Positions 52,369 through 61,650 are shown, counted from the first letter of the stretch. The stretch is 64,000 bases of DNA from Floridanema evergladense (GCF_041929205.1 NZ_JBHFNT010000054.1); one strand, 5' to 3'. Translations and numbers: made by a program. The notes: a model not told the origin generated them from the sequence alone.

Positions 52369-53406
52369 TTAATTACTCATGGAGGAAACTATTGCGCCTG
52401 GGTGTAAATGAGTTAAAGAATGAGCATCAATTCCCATTTCTTTAGCGTAAGGCGCAAGAAACTCTGAAGTTGGTAAATCAGCGGGATTAGTAGCAACAGT
52501 TTGAGTTGATTCTTGTTGCTGTGCGACTTGATTTTCTTTCACCCAACTGTCAAATTTTTCCGGTGTTTCTACAACAGCTACTGCTCTCATTCCACCGTGA
52601 TAACTACCGCACAATTCCGTACAAACGATCGGGAAATCTCCTTCTTTTGTAGCCACAAACCTTAACTGTGTTGGTTGTCCGGGAATCGCATCTTGTTTGA
52701 GGCGAAATTGTGGTACCCAAAATGAATGGATTACATCCACAGCGCTAATGTTCAGTAGCACATCTTTACCAATGGGAACGTGCAATTCTCCGCTAGTAAC
52801 TCCGCTATCGGGATAATTGAAGATCCAGGCATACTGCATAGCAGTGACATCTACCACCAAACTAGCGGCTTTTCCTTCTTCAGTTGGTGTTGCACCAATG
52901 CCATATTTTTTATCTATAGGTGCTACAGTTTCGGAGGTTGTGCTTTCTGAATCAGCGATTAGGGGTGCGGCGATCGCACTTCCCGGCATTTTCGCAATTG
53001 GTGATGATGCACCGTGATGATGTGCTACCATCTCGTAACCTGCCGGATCGAATCCGCCCATATCGCGGTAAACTTCAACACTGTAGATTCCTAAGACAAT
53101 CACTATTATTGAAGGAATAGCTGTCCAAAAGATTTCTACAGAGAAGTTACCTTCGATCGGTACACCATCGCTATCATCGTCTTTTGGTTTCCGATACTTG
53201 ATCGCGAAGATTAAAATTGCACCTTGAACCACGATAAACAAGGCTGTGGCGATCGTCACCATGACGTTGAAGAAACCATCTACCAAAGGCGCTTGTGCAG
53301 AAGCTTGTTCTGGCAACAAATGATGGTTTTGACCAACCCAAAGGCTAACAAATGCAATTACAACCCCTGCTACCAAGGTTAAGAGTGAAACGGGAATTTG
53401 TTTCAT
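52369..53406 (-). CDS. ctaC: Cytochrome c oxidase subunit II
   Basis: A 345-residue protein with two N-terminal membrane segments (VSLLTLVAGVVIAFVSLWV; IATALFIVVQGAILIFAIKY) and a cupredoxin domain holding CuA: VIHSFWVPQFRLK with the His, then CTELCGSYHGGMRAVAVV. A His-rich loop (AHHHGASSP) and a 60-residue insertion precede the CuA domain. The ATG at 53406 has AAGGA 9 nt upstream; the longer frame to 53466 is not supported. First gene of the cox operon. Confidence 0.95.
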   Translation of the reverse strand: MKQIPVSLLTLVAGVVIAFVSLWVGQNHHLLPEQASAQAPLVDGFFNVMVTIATALFIVVQGAILIFAIKYRKPKDDDSDGVPIEGNFSVEIFWTAIPSIIVIVLGIYSVEVYRDMGGFDPAGYEMVAHHHGASSPIAKMPGSAIAAPLIADSESTTSETVAPIDKKYGIGATPTEEGKAASLVVDVTAMQYAWIFNYPDSGVTSGELHVPIGKDVLLNISAVDVIHSFWVPQFRLKQDAIPGQPTQLRFVATKEGDFPIVCTELCGSYHGGMRAVAVVETPEKFDSWVKENQVAQQQESTQTVATNPADLPTSEFLAPYAKEMGIDAHSLTHLHPGAIVSSMSN

Positions 53407-53664
53407 AGATATTTTTCCTTGATTGGGGCGACTCTCACCCTTAAGGTATAGTAGTCGCCTGTGCAAATGGAGAAATTTCTACCATTTAGCACTTGTTTCC
53501 TACTCTTATTTAAGCTAAGGGCAATCAGCGATCGCTGTCTTATTCGTAACTATTTCTTAAGGGCAACAAGTAATCTTACTTACATTTGACAGAAACAGAA
53601 AAATTGTCGCTCAATTTTGTGTTTTACCTTAAGTTACTAGTTATGAGCTTAAGGATTCTCGATC

Positions 53665-53806
53665 CCCCTAAATCCCCCTTACTAAGGGGGACTTTGAATC
53701 CTGTTCCCCCCCTTACAAAGGGCAACTTTGAATCCTGTTCCCCCCCTACTAAGGGCGACTTTGAATCTTGTTCCCCCCTTGGTAAGGGGGTTTAGGGGGG
53801 ATCAAA
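53665..53806. repeat. GATCCCCC-bounded MITE-like repeat block (upstream of ctaC)
   Basis: Left end GATCCCCCTAAATCCCCC, right end GGTTTAGGGGGGATC. Inside are four tandem units of about 33 bp with GACTTTGAATC(C/T)TGTTCCCCCC. Same family as the other two blocks. Confidence 0.75.
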
Positions 53807-53891
53807 GCGACAATTCCTAAACAAATAACTCCTGATTCAGCTGTCAAAATTTACCCAAAATGTATCGAATTTGACGTTAAACTAAAAAAGC

Positions 53892-54188
53892 TTAATTCAG
53901 ATCTAATGGGCTATGAACGTGGCAATTTTTGGGGCAAACTCTCGAACAAGCTTCACAACCAATACAATTTTCTGCATTGGCGATCGTCATTACCTTGCGA
54001 AGGCTTTCTTCCTCATCCTCATCTTCGATAAACTCGCCATGTTCATTGACTGGTTTTAATTCCATCACCCCACGTCCACAAGCCTTAAAGCATCTGCCAC
54101 ATCCCAAACAAGTTTCTATTTTAATAGCTTGCAGAAAATTAGGTGTCCAAGTTTTACCACCGAAAGTTGTTGCTGTTAGCACCGCCAT
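53892..54188 (-). CDS. fdxB: Nif-specific ferredoxin III (FdxB)
   Basis: A 98-residue 4Fe-4S ferredoxin. Clusters are CLGCGRCFKACGRGVMEL and CIGCEACSRVCPKNCH, separated by an acidic helix (EHGEFIEDEDEEESLRK). The N-terminus TATTFGGKTWTPNFL is typical of the nif-specific ferredoxin III. AAGGAG lies 8 nt upstream. FdxB probably supplies electrons to nitrogenase or cofactor synthesis. It is separated from the rest of nif by 6 kb yet shares the direct-repeat element upstream. Confidence 0.93.
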   Translation of the reverse strand: MAVLTATTFGGKTWTPNFLQAIKIETCLGCGRCFKACGRGVMELKPVNEHGEFIEDEDEEESLRKVMTIANAENCIGCEACSRVCPKNCHVHSPLDLN

Positions 54189-54371
54189 GAGTGTTGCTCC
54201 TTTTGAACTAGAATAATTACTGCGTGTTTGTCTCCTGATATTTGGTTTATATCAGACAGCTATTTTTCCTAGTTTTGCACCTCGACGGATCAAACTAATT
54301 AGACTAATTAAGCTACTACTCAAAGCTTCTAATTTAGCCTTAATCAGAACTTACAAATTTTCTTGGGGTAG

Positions 54372-54430
54372 GGGTACTAGTATTTTTTGATGAGGGTACT
54401 AGTATTTTTTTATGGGGGTACTAGTATTTA
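54372..54430 (-). promoter_or_regulatory. Three-copy 22-bp array upstream of fdxB
   Basis: GGGTACTAGTATTTTTT starts at 54372, 54394 and 54416, exactly 22 bp apart; the third copy ends after TATTTA. The unit centre TACTAGTA is palindromic. Relative to fdxB (minus strand) the orientation is AAATACTAGTACCC, the same as for nifP and nifB. The near edge is 184 bp from the fdxB start. Confidence 0.75.
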
Positions 54431-54589
54431 ATCACTCAACTAAATTAGCCAAAAGCATTGTAGAGAAACGATCGGGAGATTTGACTCAAGATTTTTTACG
54501 TTGAGTTATGAATAATTGCTTAATTAAATAGTGGGAAATTTTCTCATTTACACTATTAAAATATAACTACCATCCATTTCACAATCATT

Positions 54590-54829
54590 ATGAGCTTACT
54601 AATTTCCGACGAAATACTAGAAGCTAGCGGCTTATCCGAAACTGAATTCTTGCTAGAAATTGCTATTATGCTGTTTCAACAAGAAAAAGTCAGCATTGGC
54701 AAAGCCAGCCGCATAGCAGGGATGAATCAAATCCAGTTCCAAGAATTGTTAGCCAATCGTGGCATTTCCATCCATTACGACGTACCTGAATTTCAGGAAG
54801 ATTTGAAAGGTTTACAAGAAAGAGGCTAA
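54590..54829 (+). CDS. UPF0175-family small protein (antitoxin-like)
   Basis: A 79-residue UPF0175 protein. It has SGLSETEFLLEIAIMLFQQEKVSIGKASRIAGMNQIQFQELLANRGISIHY, with the family's helix-turn-helix-like core, and ends DVPEFQEDLKGLQERG. UPF0175 proteins usually pair with a PIN-domain (DUF3368) toxin; none follows here. No clear ribosome binding site. Next is an unknown 78-residue gene and an HNH gene. Confidence 0.8.
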   Translation: MSLLISDEILEASGLSETEFLLEIAIMLFQQEKVSIGKASRIAGMNQIQFQELLANRGISIHYDVPEFQEDLKGLQERG

Positions 54830-54911
54830 AAGAATTAATGTATATAACCCACATTACATACCCAAAACTATCTAGGATTAAGCTAGTCCTTTATGTTAGA
54901 GCCGCAAAATT

Positions 54912-55148
54912 ATGATCCAAGTAGTAATTAGCCCCCAATCTTTGTTGGAAACGGGCATTAAAGTTGAGAAGGTTGATAACCTTCGACTATTCAAATTTAC
55001 CGACGAGTTACAATCTCACCTCGAAGATTTGTTAGAAAAAAACAAGACAGGTTCGCTAACCCCAGAAGAGGAGACAGAACTCAATGCTATAGGAGAACTA
55101 GACCGCATCTTTACTTACCTCAATTCTCTCTTGGTTGCCCAGCAATGA
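54912..55148 (+). CDS. Unknown small protein upstream of an HNH gene
   Basis: A 78-residue helical protein: KVEKVDNLRLFKFTDELQSHLEDLLEKNKTGSLTPEEETELNAIGELDRIFTYLNSLL. It resembles the small partner proteins that overlap HNH genes in cyanobacteria. Its stop overlaps the HNH start by 4 bp (ATGA). No recognised function; an antitoxin-like or regulator role is only a guess. Confidence 0.6.
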   Translation: MIQVVISPQSLLETGIKVEKVDNLRLFKFTDELQSHLEDLLEKNKTGSLTPEEETELNAIGELDRIFTYLNSLLVAQQ

Positions 55149-55600
55149 CTATTAATGAATTGACGAGGCAATTGGTACACAAACGTGCAGACTACCTGTG
55201 CGAATATTGCCATTCTCCAGAAAAAATCAGCACTTCTCGCTTCACTATCGATCACATTCAACCACGTTCTTTGGGTGGCTCTGACAATTCTGATAACTTA
55301 GCTCTGGCTTGCAGTCGTTGTAACCAGCGTCGTTATAACTTCATAGTGGGTCGGGATGTAGAAACCTCAGCAATTCTACCCTTATTTAATCCCCGTCAAC
55401 AGCAGTGGTTTGACCACTTCATCTGGAGCGCAGACGGTACAAAGATTCTCGGTACAACTCCCATCGGTCGAGCCACTTGTGAGCGCCTTGACCTCAATGA
55501 TGAACGCTACAGAGGAGAACGTTCTATCCAAGAAGCTCGTGCGCTGTGGGTTCAGGCTGGCTGGCATCCTCCTTCAGAAGATCCCCAGCAGCTTGAGTAA
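55145..55600 (+). CDS. HNH endonuclease
   Basis: A 151-residue HNH protein. It has YLCEYCHSPEKIS, FTIDHIQPRSLGGSDNSDNLALACSRCNQRRYN, the complete HNH core with zinc cysteines, then a DNA-binding tail. Such stand-alone HNH proteins are common in cyanobacteria; the target is unknown. It is translationally coupled to the preceding 78-residue gene. It is convergent with the RND efflux gene, with 33 bp between. Confidence 0.85.
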   Translation: MTINELTRQLVHKRADYLCEYCHSPEKISTSRFTIDHIQPRSLGGSDNSDNLALACSRCNQRRYNFIVGRDVETSAILPLFNPRQQQWFDHFIWSADGTKILGTTPIGRATCERLDLNDERYRGERSIQEARALWVQAGWHPPSEDPQQLE

Positions 55601-55632
55601 GCCGATTTTTCTGGATTAAATATTAAATTTAC

Positions 55633-58600
55633 TTACCCAAACAACCTTTTTCCGAATGGGAAATCATGCAGCAAGGTGTAAAAACAGGGAATAATAAACA
55701 AAGTTAGCAACGTTGCTAGAGACAACCCAGAAAACACTACAACTCCCAAAGGTTGCAGAAACTCCGAACCTTCACCCATTCCCAAAGCTAAGGGGAATAA
55801 ACCTAACACAGTGGTAATAGTTGTCATTAGAATTGGTCGCAAACGTTGGGGTGCAGCTTTTAAAATGGCAGTGGTCCGATCGAGCCCTTCCTGATCGCGA
55901 ATTTGGTTCGCCATTTCCACCATAATAATCGCATTATTGACGACAATTCCCACCAATAACACCGCACCAACTAAAACCGTAGCACCGATCGCAGTTTGCG
56001 TAATATAAAGCCCAAAAATTCCCCCTGCTAAAGCTAACGGTACAGTCAACATAATTACTAACGGATCGATCAGGGAATTATATTGCACAGCCATAACTAC
56101 AAATACTAAGAAAGCTGCTAAACTTCCCAGAATTTTTAAGGAATTTTGTAACTGTCGATTTGTTTCGGCGTTGGAACTAGGTAAAATCGAAACACCTTCC
56201 GGTAATCTCGTTTCAGCTAAAACCTTATCTACTTGTTTTAAAGCTTCACTTAAACTAGCACCTTTGTTCAAACTTCCCGCAATAATGAAAACTTGTCTTT
56301 GGTTAATGCGTTGAATTTCTCCGGGTGCTTGTCCTTCTTCAATTCTTGCCACATCGCCCAAACGAATCAAGGCATTATTGTTAACAAACAGGGGAATTTG
56401 TTCGATTTGCGAAGCGCGTTCTACAGATTCTCGATCTAATTGTACTCGCACATCGACTAAGCGGTTTCCTCTTTGTAATTGCGTCGGTGTAGAACCTTCG
56501 ATCGCTGTTTGAATTGTATCGCCAATGTCCTTAGTATTTAATCCTAAACTAGCAACTCTTTCCCAATCTGGGCGAATTTGAATTTCCGGTTGGCGATCGT
56601 CTGCATCAGGACGAAACTGTGCTAAACTAACTTTTTCATCCATTGCTGCTAACACTTGTCTTCCAGCACGTTGCAAACTTTGTTCATTTTCACCTTGCAT
56701 AATAATATCAACTTCTGCACCTCTCACAGGCGAGTTACTTAAAATAATACCCCTAACTTGACCGGGACTTACCCGCAGCCTTATTCCAGCTAAATTTAGC
56801 TTTTCAAATTCTTTGCTAACTCGTTGTACAAATGCCCCAACATCTGTTCCCGGTTTTAGAGTAATCGTACTAGTACTACGCACTGGGTTAGCATTAGTAT
56901 TACTGCCGAAAATTGAACCACCCGCCGTAGTAAATACAAATTCTGTTTCTGGTTGTTTGCGGAGAATTTCATCGACAATTGTCATCACTTTTTTGTTTGT
57001 TTCTACAGCTGTTCCTGGAGGAAATTGAGCAAACAAATTCGCTTGACCAGTATTAATTCTGGGTAAAATTTCTTGAGGAATTTGTCCTGCCATCCACCAA
57101 CTACCGCCGCCTAAAATTAGGAAAGCTGCCAGAATTATTAACACTCGAAACCGCAATACAAAAGCTAAAAATCGCCCATAACTACCCATCGAAGCTTCAA
57201 ATCGTTCGTTGAATTTTCGCAATAGCCAAAAGTTACTTACTCCGCTTGTCCAACGAATAGCTAAGAGTCGCGAACAGATCGCTGGCACAACTGTTAAAGC
57301 TACTAAAAGCGAAGCAGCAACAGAGAAACTAATTGTTAAAATTAACTCACTGAAAAGTAGGGAAAAGAAACCACCAATTAACAAAAATGGTAAAACCGAA
57401 ACTAAGTTAGTAGTTGTGGAAGCAAGTAAAGCTGATTCTACACTTTGACTGCTACTCACGGCGCTTTCAACTAACTGTTTGGAACTGAGACGACTGCGGG
57501 AATCTTTTCCGGGAGTTAACCCAGCACCTTCGGCAATTGTCTCCATCATCACGATCGAGTTATCCACCACAATTCCCACACCTAGCGCCAAACCACCTAA
57601 ACTGAAAACGTTAATCGAAAGACCGAATAATTGCATTAAAATAATGGCAGCAATTGTCGCTAAAGGAATCGCTAAAACGATAATTAAAGTTTGGCGCAGC
57701 GAACCTAAAAATAACAGAACTGCGATCGCCGCTAACCCCGCACCAATTAAACCCGAACTCGTAACGTTAGAAATTGAATTATTAATAAATCTCGACTCAT
57801 CCAAAGTCGCCACGATTTGCATATCTTCAGGAATTAACCCTGACTTTCGCAAAGCAGCTATGCGTTCTTTAACCCCATTTACAACATTAATTGTATTAGC
57901 ATCAGCTTGTTTAGTCACGCTCACTTTAACAGCTGGTTCGCCATTTAAAGAGACAAAAATTCTTTGTTCCTCAACCCCATCAATAACTTCAGCAAACTCG
58001 CGCAAATAAACCCGACGACTGGAAATAGTAGATGTAGTACTGGTTCCCGGAATTCTCACTAAAAAAGACAAATTTCTAATTTCTTCTGCATCGCGAAACA
58101 GTCCCACCGTTCGAGTTAAAGGTTCCGAATCTTCACCACGTAACCTACCACCAGAAACATCTTGATTGCGCTCTTCTAAACCATTTAAAACATCAGTTAA
58201 ATTCACACCTAATGCTTGTAAACGTTTCAGGTCAATTTTTACTCTAACTTCTTCTTGAACTCCTCCGGCAACATCCACTGACGCAACACCAGAAACCACA
58301 TTCAATTCACGGGATAATTCTTCATCAGCAAACACCCGCAAATCGACATCTTTTAAAGATGGAGATTGCAAAGCAAATTCATAAACTGGCAATTGAGAAG
58401 GGTCAACTTTAAACAGTCGCGGATCTTCAATATTTTCTGGCAATCTACCTCTAGCACGGTTAAAAGCAGCAGTTGCATCGTTAAGTGCTTGGTCAATATT
58501 TCCCCCAGGTTCAAAGTACAAATCTAAACTTACTTGACCTTCGCGAGTTTGGGAATAAACTTGCACCACTCCTTCGGTAGCACTTAAAGCTTCTTCCAAA

Positions 58601-58824
58601 GGTCTAGTAATTTCGTCGATCGCTACTTCTGGCGAAACTCCAGGCGCACTCAGTCGCACGCCGATGCGCGGATAGGTAATAGAAGGCAACAAATCAACTT
58701 GCAGTTGGGTAAAAAAGAAAACTCCTAATACCAAAACTGTTAAAGTCAGCATTAAAGTACCAATATGCTGACGAATAGAAGTAGCACTCAGGCTAAACCC
58801 AGATGTTTTGACATTTTCCATCAT
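55633..58824 (-). CDS. RND efflux pump permease (HAE1/AcrB-like)
   Basis: A 1063-residue inner-membrane pump with twelve helices and two large periplasmic loops. Signatures: PSITYPRIGVRLSAPGVSPEVAIDEITRPLEEALSA near 50, ALGVGIVVDNSIVMMET near 410 with the proton-relay Asp, and VGIVVNNAIIMVEMANQIRD near 930. It is probably a multidrug or heavy-molecule exporter; the substrate is not predictable. It overlaps the adaptor gene by 4 bp (ATGA) and ends close to the convergent HNH gene. Confidence 0.93.
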   Translation of the reverse strand: MMENVKTSGFSLSATSIRQHIGTLMLTLTVLVLGVFFFTQLQVDLLPSITYPRIGVRLSAPGVSPEVAIDEITRPLEEALSATEGVVQVYSQTREGQVSLDLYFEPGGNIDQALNDATAAFNRARGRLPENIEDPRLFKVDPSQLPVYEFALQSPSLKDVDLRVFADEELSRELNVVSGVASVDVAGGVQEEVRVKIDLKRLQALGVNLTDVLNGLEERNQDVSGGRLRGEDSEPLTRTVGLFRDAEEIRNLSFLVRIPGTSTTSTISSRRVYLREFAEVIDGVEEQRIFVSLNGEPAVKVSVTKQADANTINVVNGVKERIAALRKSGLIPEDMQIVATLDESRFINNSISNVTSSGLIGAGLAAIAVLLFLGSLRQTLIIVLAIPLATIAAIILMQLFGLSINVFSLGGLALGVGIVVDNSIVMMETIAEGAGLTPGKDSRSRLSSKQLVESAVSSSQSVESALLASTTTNLVSVLPFLLIGGFFSLLFSELILTISFSVAASLLVALTVVPAICSRLLAIRWTSGVSNFWLLRKFNERFEASMGSYGRFLAFVLRFRVLIILAAFLILGGGSWWMAGQIPQEILPRINTGQANLFAQFPPGTAVETNKKVMTIVDEILRKQPETEFVFTTAGGSIFGSNTNANPVRSTSTITLKPGTDVGAFVQRVSKEFEKLNLAGIRLRVSPGQVRGIILSNSPVRGAEVDIIMQGENEQSLQRAGRQVLAAMDEKVSLAQFRPDADDRQPEIQIRPDWERVASLGLNTKDIGDTIQTAIEGSTPTQLQRGNRLVDVRVQLDRESVERASQIEQIPLFVNNNALIRLGDVARIEEGQAPGEIQRINQRQVFIIAGSLNKGASLSEALKQVDKVLAETRLPEGVSILPSSNAETNRQLQNSLKILGSLAAFLVFVVMAVQYNSLIDPLVIMLTVPLALAGGIFGLYITQTAIGATVLVGAVLLVGIVVNNAIIMVEMANQIRDQEGLDRTTAILKAAPQRLRPILMTTITTVLGLFPLALGMGEGSEFLQPLGVVVFSGLSLATLLTLFIIPCFYTLLHDFPFGKRLFG

Positions 58825-60395
58825 TGCCGACCTTTTTGTTGAGTGTTTTCTTCTTGAGTTGGTGCAGAAGACTGACGATCGCGTAGCGTTGCGTTAGCAG
58901 TATCGCGCCCGCCCCCTCCCTGCCCCACACCTTCGGACAAAATACTAAAACGTACAGCATCCCCATCTTTTATCGGTCTGCCACTACGCACCACAAACCT
59001 TTCTCCCGGTTGCAAACCGGAAATTACTTCAACTTTGCTATTAGCGCGATCGCCCAACACCACCGGACGCGCCGTCACCTTCCCTTCCCTACCTTCTGCC
59101 GTCACCACAAAAATCGTCCCTTGGTTGGGGGACTGGGGACTGGGGACTGGGGACTGGGGACTGGGGAGGTAGGGGGATGGGGGGATGGGGGGAGAGAAAG
59201 AATTATTCTCCCCTGCTCCCCTGCTCCCCTGCTCCCCTGCTCCCCTGCTCCCCTGCTCCCCTGCTCCCCTGCTCCTCTGCTCCCCTGCTCCCCTGCCTCT
59301 ACCTCTAGAAACTTCTAGCGCTGTCGTTGGAATCAGAACCTTGGGGGCATTTTGTTGAGCAAATTGGACTCTGGCTAATAAACCGCTACCAATTCGCCCA
59401 TTTTGATTCGGAATTAAAATTTCTACCGGAATTTGCCTCGCTGTAGGATCGGCAGCAGGAGAAATTCGGGCAACTGTGCCTGCAAAAGTTTGATTAGAAA
59501 AAGCGTCTAATTGTACTTGTACCAACTGCCCGACTTGGACGTTTGGCAATTCCAATTCTGAAAGCGGAACTACCACTTTTACTTGGCTAAACTCTCCCAG
59601 CTTTAAAACCTCGCCTCCCGGTTGTACCAAATTTCCCGGTTCGCTGGTTCGTTCCATAACTACGCCATCAACGGGCGAGATGAGTTTGGCGTAAGATAAG
59701 CGCTCTTTCAACTCAGCAATTACGGCTCTTTGGGCAACCACTCTGCCTTGAGCAGCTGCAACTGCTTGCTGTTCGGTGCGAATTTGTTCTTCTGCGGCAA
59801 GCACTGCTTGTTTATTAGTGCCGACTTCAGTTTGGGCTAATTCGGCATCTTGCAGGGAAATTGCCCCTTGTTTTTGCAAAAATGCTCGCCTCGCTGCGGT
59901 TGACTGGGCTTGTTTGAGCGTGACTCTAGCTTGTTCGGCTTTAGCTTTGGCGTTACTAACTTGAGTTCTGGCGCGTGCTACTTCTGAGTCACGGGTAGCT
60001 AGTTCAGCTTCGGCTTGAGTTACTTGATTCAATAATAATGTGCTGTCCAACTGTGCTAACTGTTGACCTCGCTTTACCCGATCGCCCACATTAACACTCA
60101 AATTCAGCAGTCGCCCTTCAACTTGCGATCGCAGCGAGACTTCCCTTGCGGGTCTAGTTGTACCTATATATGTGGGTGCTTCCTGGAGAACGCCGGGACG
60201 TGCGATCGCCACATCCACTGCTATAGAGGTTGGCCCACTTTCGGCTCCTCTCTGGGCTCCAGGTCGCCGATTTTGTGCTTCCGCTTCTGCCTTGGGCGTT
60301 CTGCTACAACCCGTTAAAGTAGCTAACAGCGGCAAAAGGCAAAAGCCAAAAGCCAAAAAATACGAATATGAAACTTTTGTATTGGCTCTTTTCAT
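58821..60395 (-). CDS. RND efflux periplasmic adaptor (HlyD/MFP family lipoprotein)
   Basis: A 524-residue adaptor. A signal with lipobox (LLATLTGCSR) is at the N-terminus. The barrel-sandwich starts EVSLRSQVEGRLLNLSVNVGDRVKRGQQLAQLDSTLL and returns as LISPVDGVVMERTSEPGNLVQPGGEVLKL. A long coiled-coil hairpin is rich in Ala/Gln/Glu (residues about 120-220). From about 368 to 425 there is a low-complexity insertion of GAGEQGSR repeats and SPQSPVPSP, encoded by STRRs; normal adaptor sequence resumes after it. Coupled to the pump gene. Confidence 0.9.
   Translation of the reverse strand: MKRANTKVSYSYFLAFGFCLLPLLATLTGCSRTPKAEAEAQNRRPGAQRGAESGPTSIAVDVAIARPGVLQEAPTYIGTTRPAREVSLRSQVEGRLLNLSVNVGDRVKRGQQLAQLDSTLLLNQVTQAEAELATRDSEVARARTQVSNAKAKAEQARVTLKQAQSTAARRAFLQKQGAISLQDAELAQTEVGTNKQAVLAAEEQIRTEQQAVAAAQGRVVAQRAVIAELKERLSYAKLISPVDGVVMERTSEPGNLVQPGGEVLKLGEFSQVKVVVPLSELELPNVQVGQLVQVQLDAFSNQTFAGTVARISPAADPTARQIPVEILIPNQNGRIGSGLLARVQFAQQNAPKVLIPTTALEVSRGRGRGAGEQRSRGAGEQGSRGAGEQGSRGAGENNSFSPPIPPSPYLPSPQSPVPSPQSPNQGTIFVVTAEGREGKVTARPVVLGDRANSKVEVISGLQPGERFVVRSGRPIKDGDAVRFSILSEGVGQGGGGRDTANATLRDRQSSAPTQEENTQQKGRQ
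59127..59295. repeat. In-frame STRR tract within the adaptor gene
   Basis: About six GGGGACT units (59127-59168), a G-rich stretch, then eleven copies of CTCCCCTG (59208-59295). On the minus strand they encode SPQSPVP and GAGEQGSR repeats. The frame is maintained across the tract. Confidence 0.85.
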
Positions 60396-60678
60396 AGTTT
60401 CTTTAGACTTCCTGCATAACTGCCAAGCTCAAACCCTTTACAAAAGTTAATCTCCTCCTAGAATAACGGCAATCAGGAGATTTCAGCTTACATCTCTAGA
60501 AAGGTTTGCTCAGGAATCAGGCAATAGTTGGTAGCCCGTAAGTCTTGTTACTGCTAGAGACTGGAAAATTTATTGATTCTATCTGTCAATAATTAGCTAA
60601 CTAAGTGAAAATTTATCTCAATTAATCCGTATAATAAAAACGCTGTCTAAAAACTTAGTTTTCATCGTAGGGTTAGTC
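60396..60678. other. Divergent promoter region between the adaptor and phnD
   Basis: A 283-bp AT-rich region. TATAAT at 60630-60635, 44 bp before phnD, is a good -10 box, but no clear -35 is present. A GTA-N8-TAC is at 60538-60551. I do not see three CTTAACCT-type Pho box units. Confidence 0.45.
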
Positions 60679-61650
60679 ATGGATGTGACAAAAAAATTTG
60701 TACTTGGTGTGAGTGTAGTAGCGTTAGCACTAACTAGTTTGACTCTAAATACAATGGGGAAAAAGTCTTGGGCAGAAGCACCAAATGTGCCTAAGAAGTT
60801 AGAAAATACAGTTGCTCAAGCATCTCTGACCAAGATTAGAATTGCTTTCCCCGCTCGTGGTGATAGCGCTGATTTACAGAGAAAAGCTAATGCTGTCGCT
60901 CAATTTCTCTCCCCAAAAGTGGGTATGCCTGTAGAAGCGTTAGTAGCTGATGACACTGCTGCTGTAGAAGCTTTACGAGCAAATCGCGCCGAAGTAGCTT
61001 TTTTGAGCAGTCGTCCTGCAATTAAAGCTGAACAATTAGCAAATGCAAAATTGTATTTAGCTGAAGTACGTCCGAATTATTCTGGTGGACACACTTACCG
61101 ATCGATATTTGTAGTTCCTAAAGATAGCGCTTTACGCAGCGGCAATTCTCCTGATACTCTTAAACAATTGCAAGGTAAAAAAATCGCTTTCACTTCTCCA
61201 ACTTCCGGTAGCGGATTTATTTTTCCTGTGGGAGAATTAGTTAAGTTAAATTTAGTTCCAAATCGCGATCGTCTTAACGGTTTCTTTAGCCAAGTTAGCT
61301 ACGGAAACGGTTATAGTGGAGCATTACAAGCCGTTTTACGGGGACAAGCAGATGTAGCAGCAGTTTCCGAATACACCCTTGGCGCACCTTATATCACACC
61401 CGAAGAAGCAAGTCGTTTACGGATACTTTATTCTATTTCAGGTGTACCTGCTCATGGTGTGGCAATTGATGATAGCGTTCCTCCAGCTATGCGCGATAAA
61501 ATCATCAACGCTTTGATGGAAATGAATAAGCCAGAAAATAATCAATTGTTGAGAGGTTTGTACAATTCGACAAGTTTTGTAAAAGTTAACAGCACCACTC
61601 ATTTACAACCTATGCGTGAAGCACTGGAACGCGCCGGAATTGAACCATAA
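60679..61650 (+). CDS. phnD: Phosphonate/phosphite-type ABC transporter binding protein PhnD
   Basis: A 323-residue periplasmic protein. A signal peptide (VLGVSVVALALTSLTL) ends before WAEAPN. The binding fold has IRIAFPARGDSADLQRKANAVAQFLSPKVGMPVEALVADDTAAVEALRANRAEVAFLSSRPA, SGGHTYRSIFVVPKDS and LQGKKIAFTSPTSGSGFIFP. Members bind phosphate, phosphite or phosphonates; the substrate here is unknown. No catabolic gene (phn C-P lyase or ptxD) lies nearby. Confidence 0.9.
   Translation: MDVTKKFVLGVSVVALALTSLTLNTMGKKSWAEAPNVPKKLENTVAQASLTKIRIAFPARGDSADLQRKANAVAQFLSPKVGMPVEALVADDTAAVEALRANRAEVAFLSSRPAIKAEQLANAKLYLAEVRPNYSGGHTYRSIFVVPKDSALRSGNSPDTLKQLQGKKIAFTSPTSGSGFIFPVGELVKLNLVPNRDRLNGFFSQVSYGNGYSGALQAVLRGQADVAAVSEYTLGAPYITPEEASRLRILYSISGVPAHGVAIDDSVPPAMRDKIINALMEMNKPENNQLLRGLYNSTSFVKVNSTTHLQPMREALERAGIEP

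Noticed and set aside
59127..59302. CRISPR-like regular repeats within the adaptor gene
   Set aside because: Units are 7-8 bp without spacers of unique sequence; they are STRR tandem repeats inside an intact reading frame.
60538..60551. GTA-N8-TAC match (NtcA consensus) upstream of phnD
   Set aside because: About 16 such matches are expected by chance in 64 kb, and no -10 box is at the right distance. Not called as a site.
60601..60660. Pho box upstream of phnD
   Set aside because: TTTATCT and TTAATCC are suggestive but not three units at 11-bp period; too weak to call.
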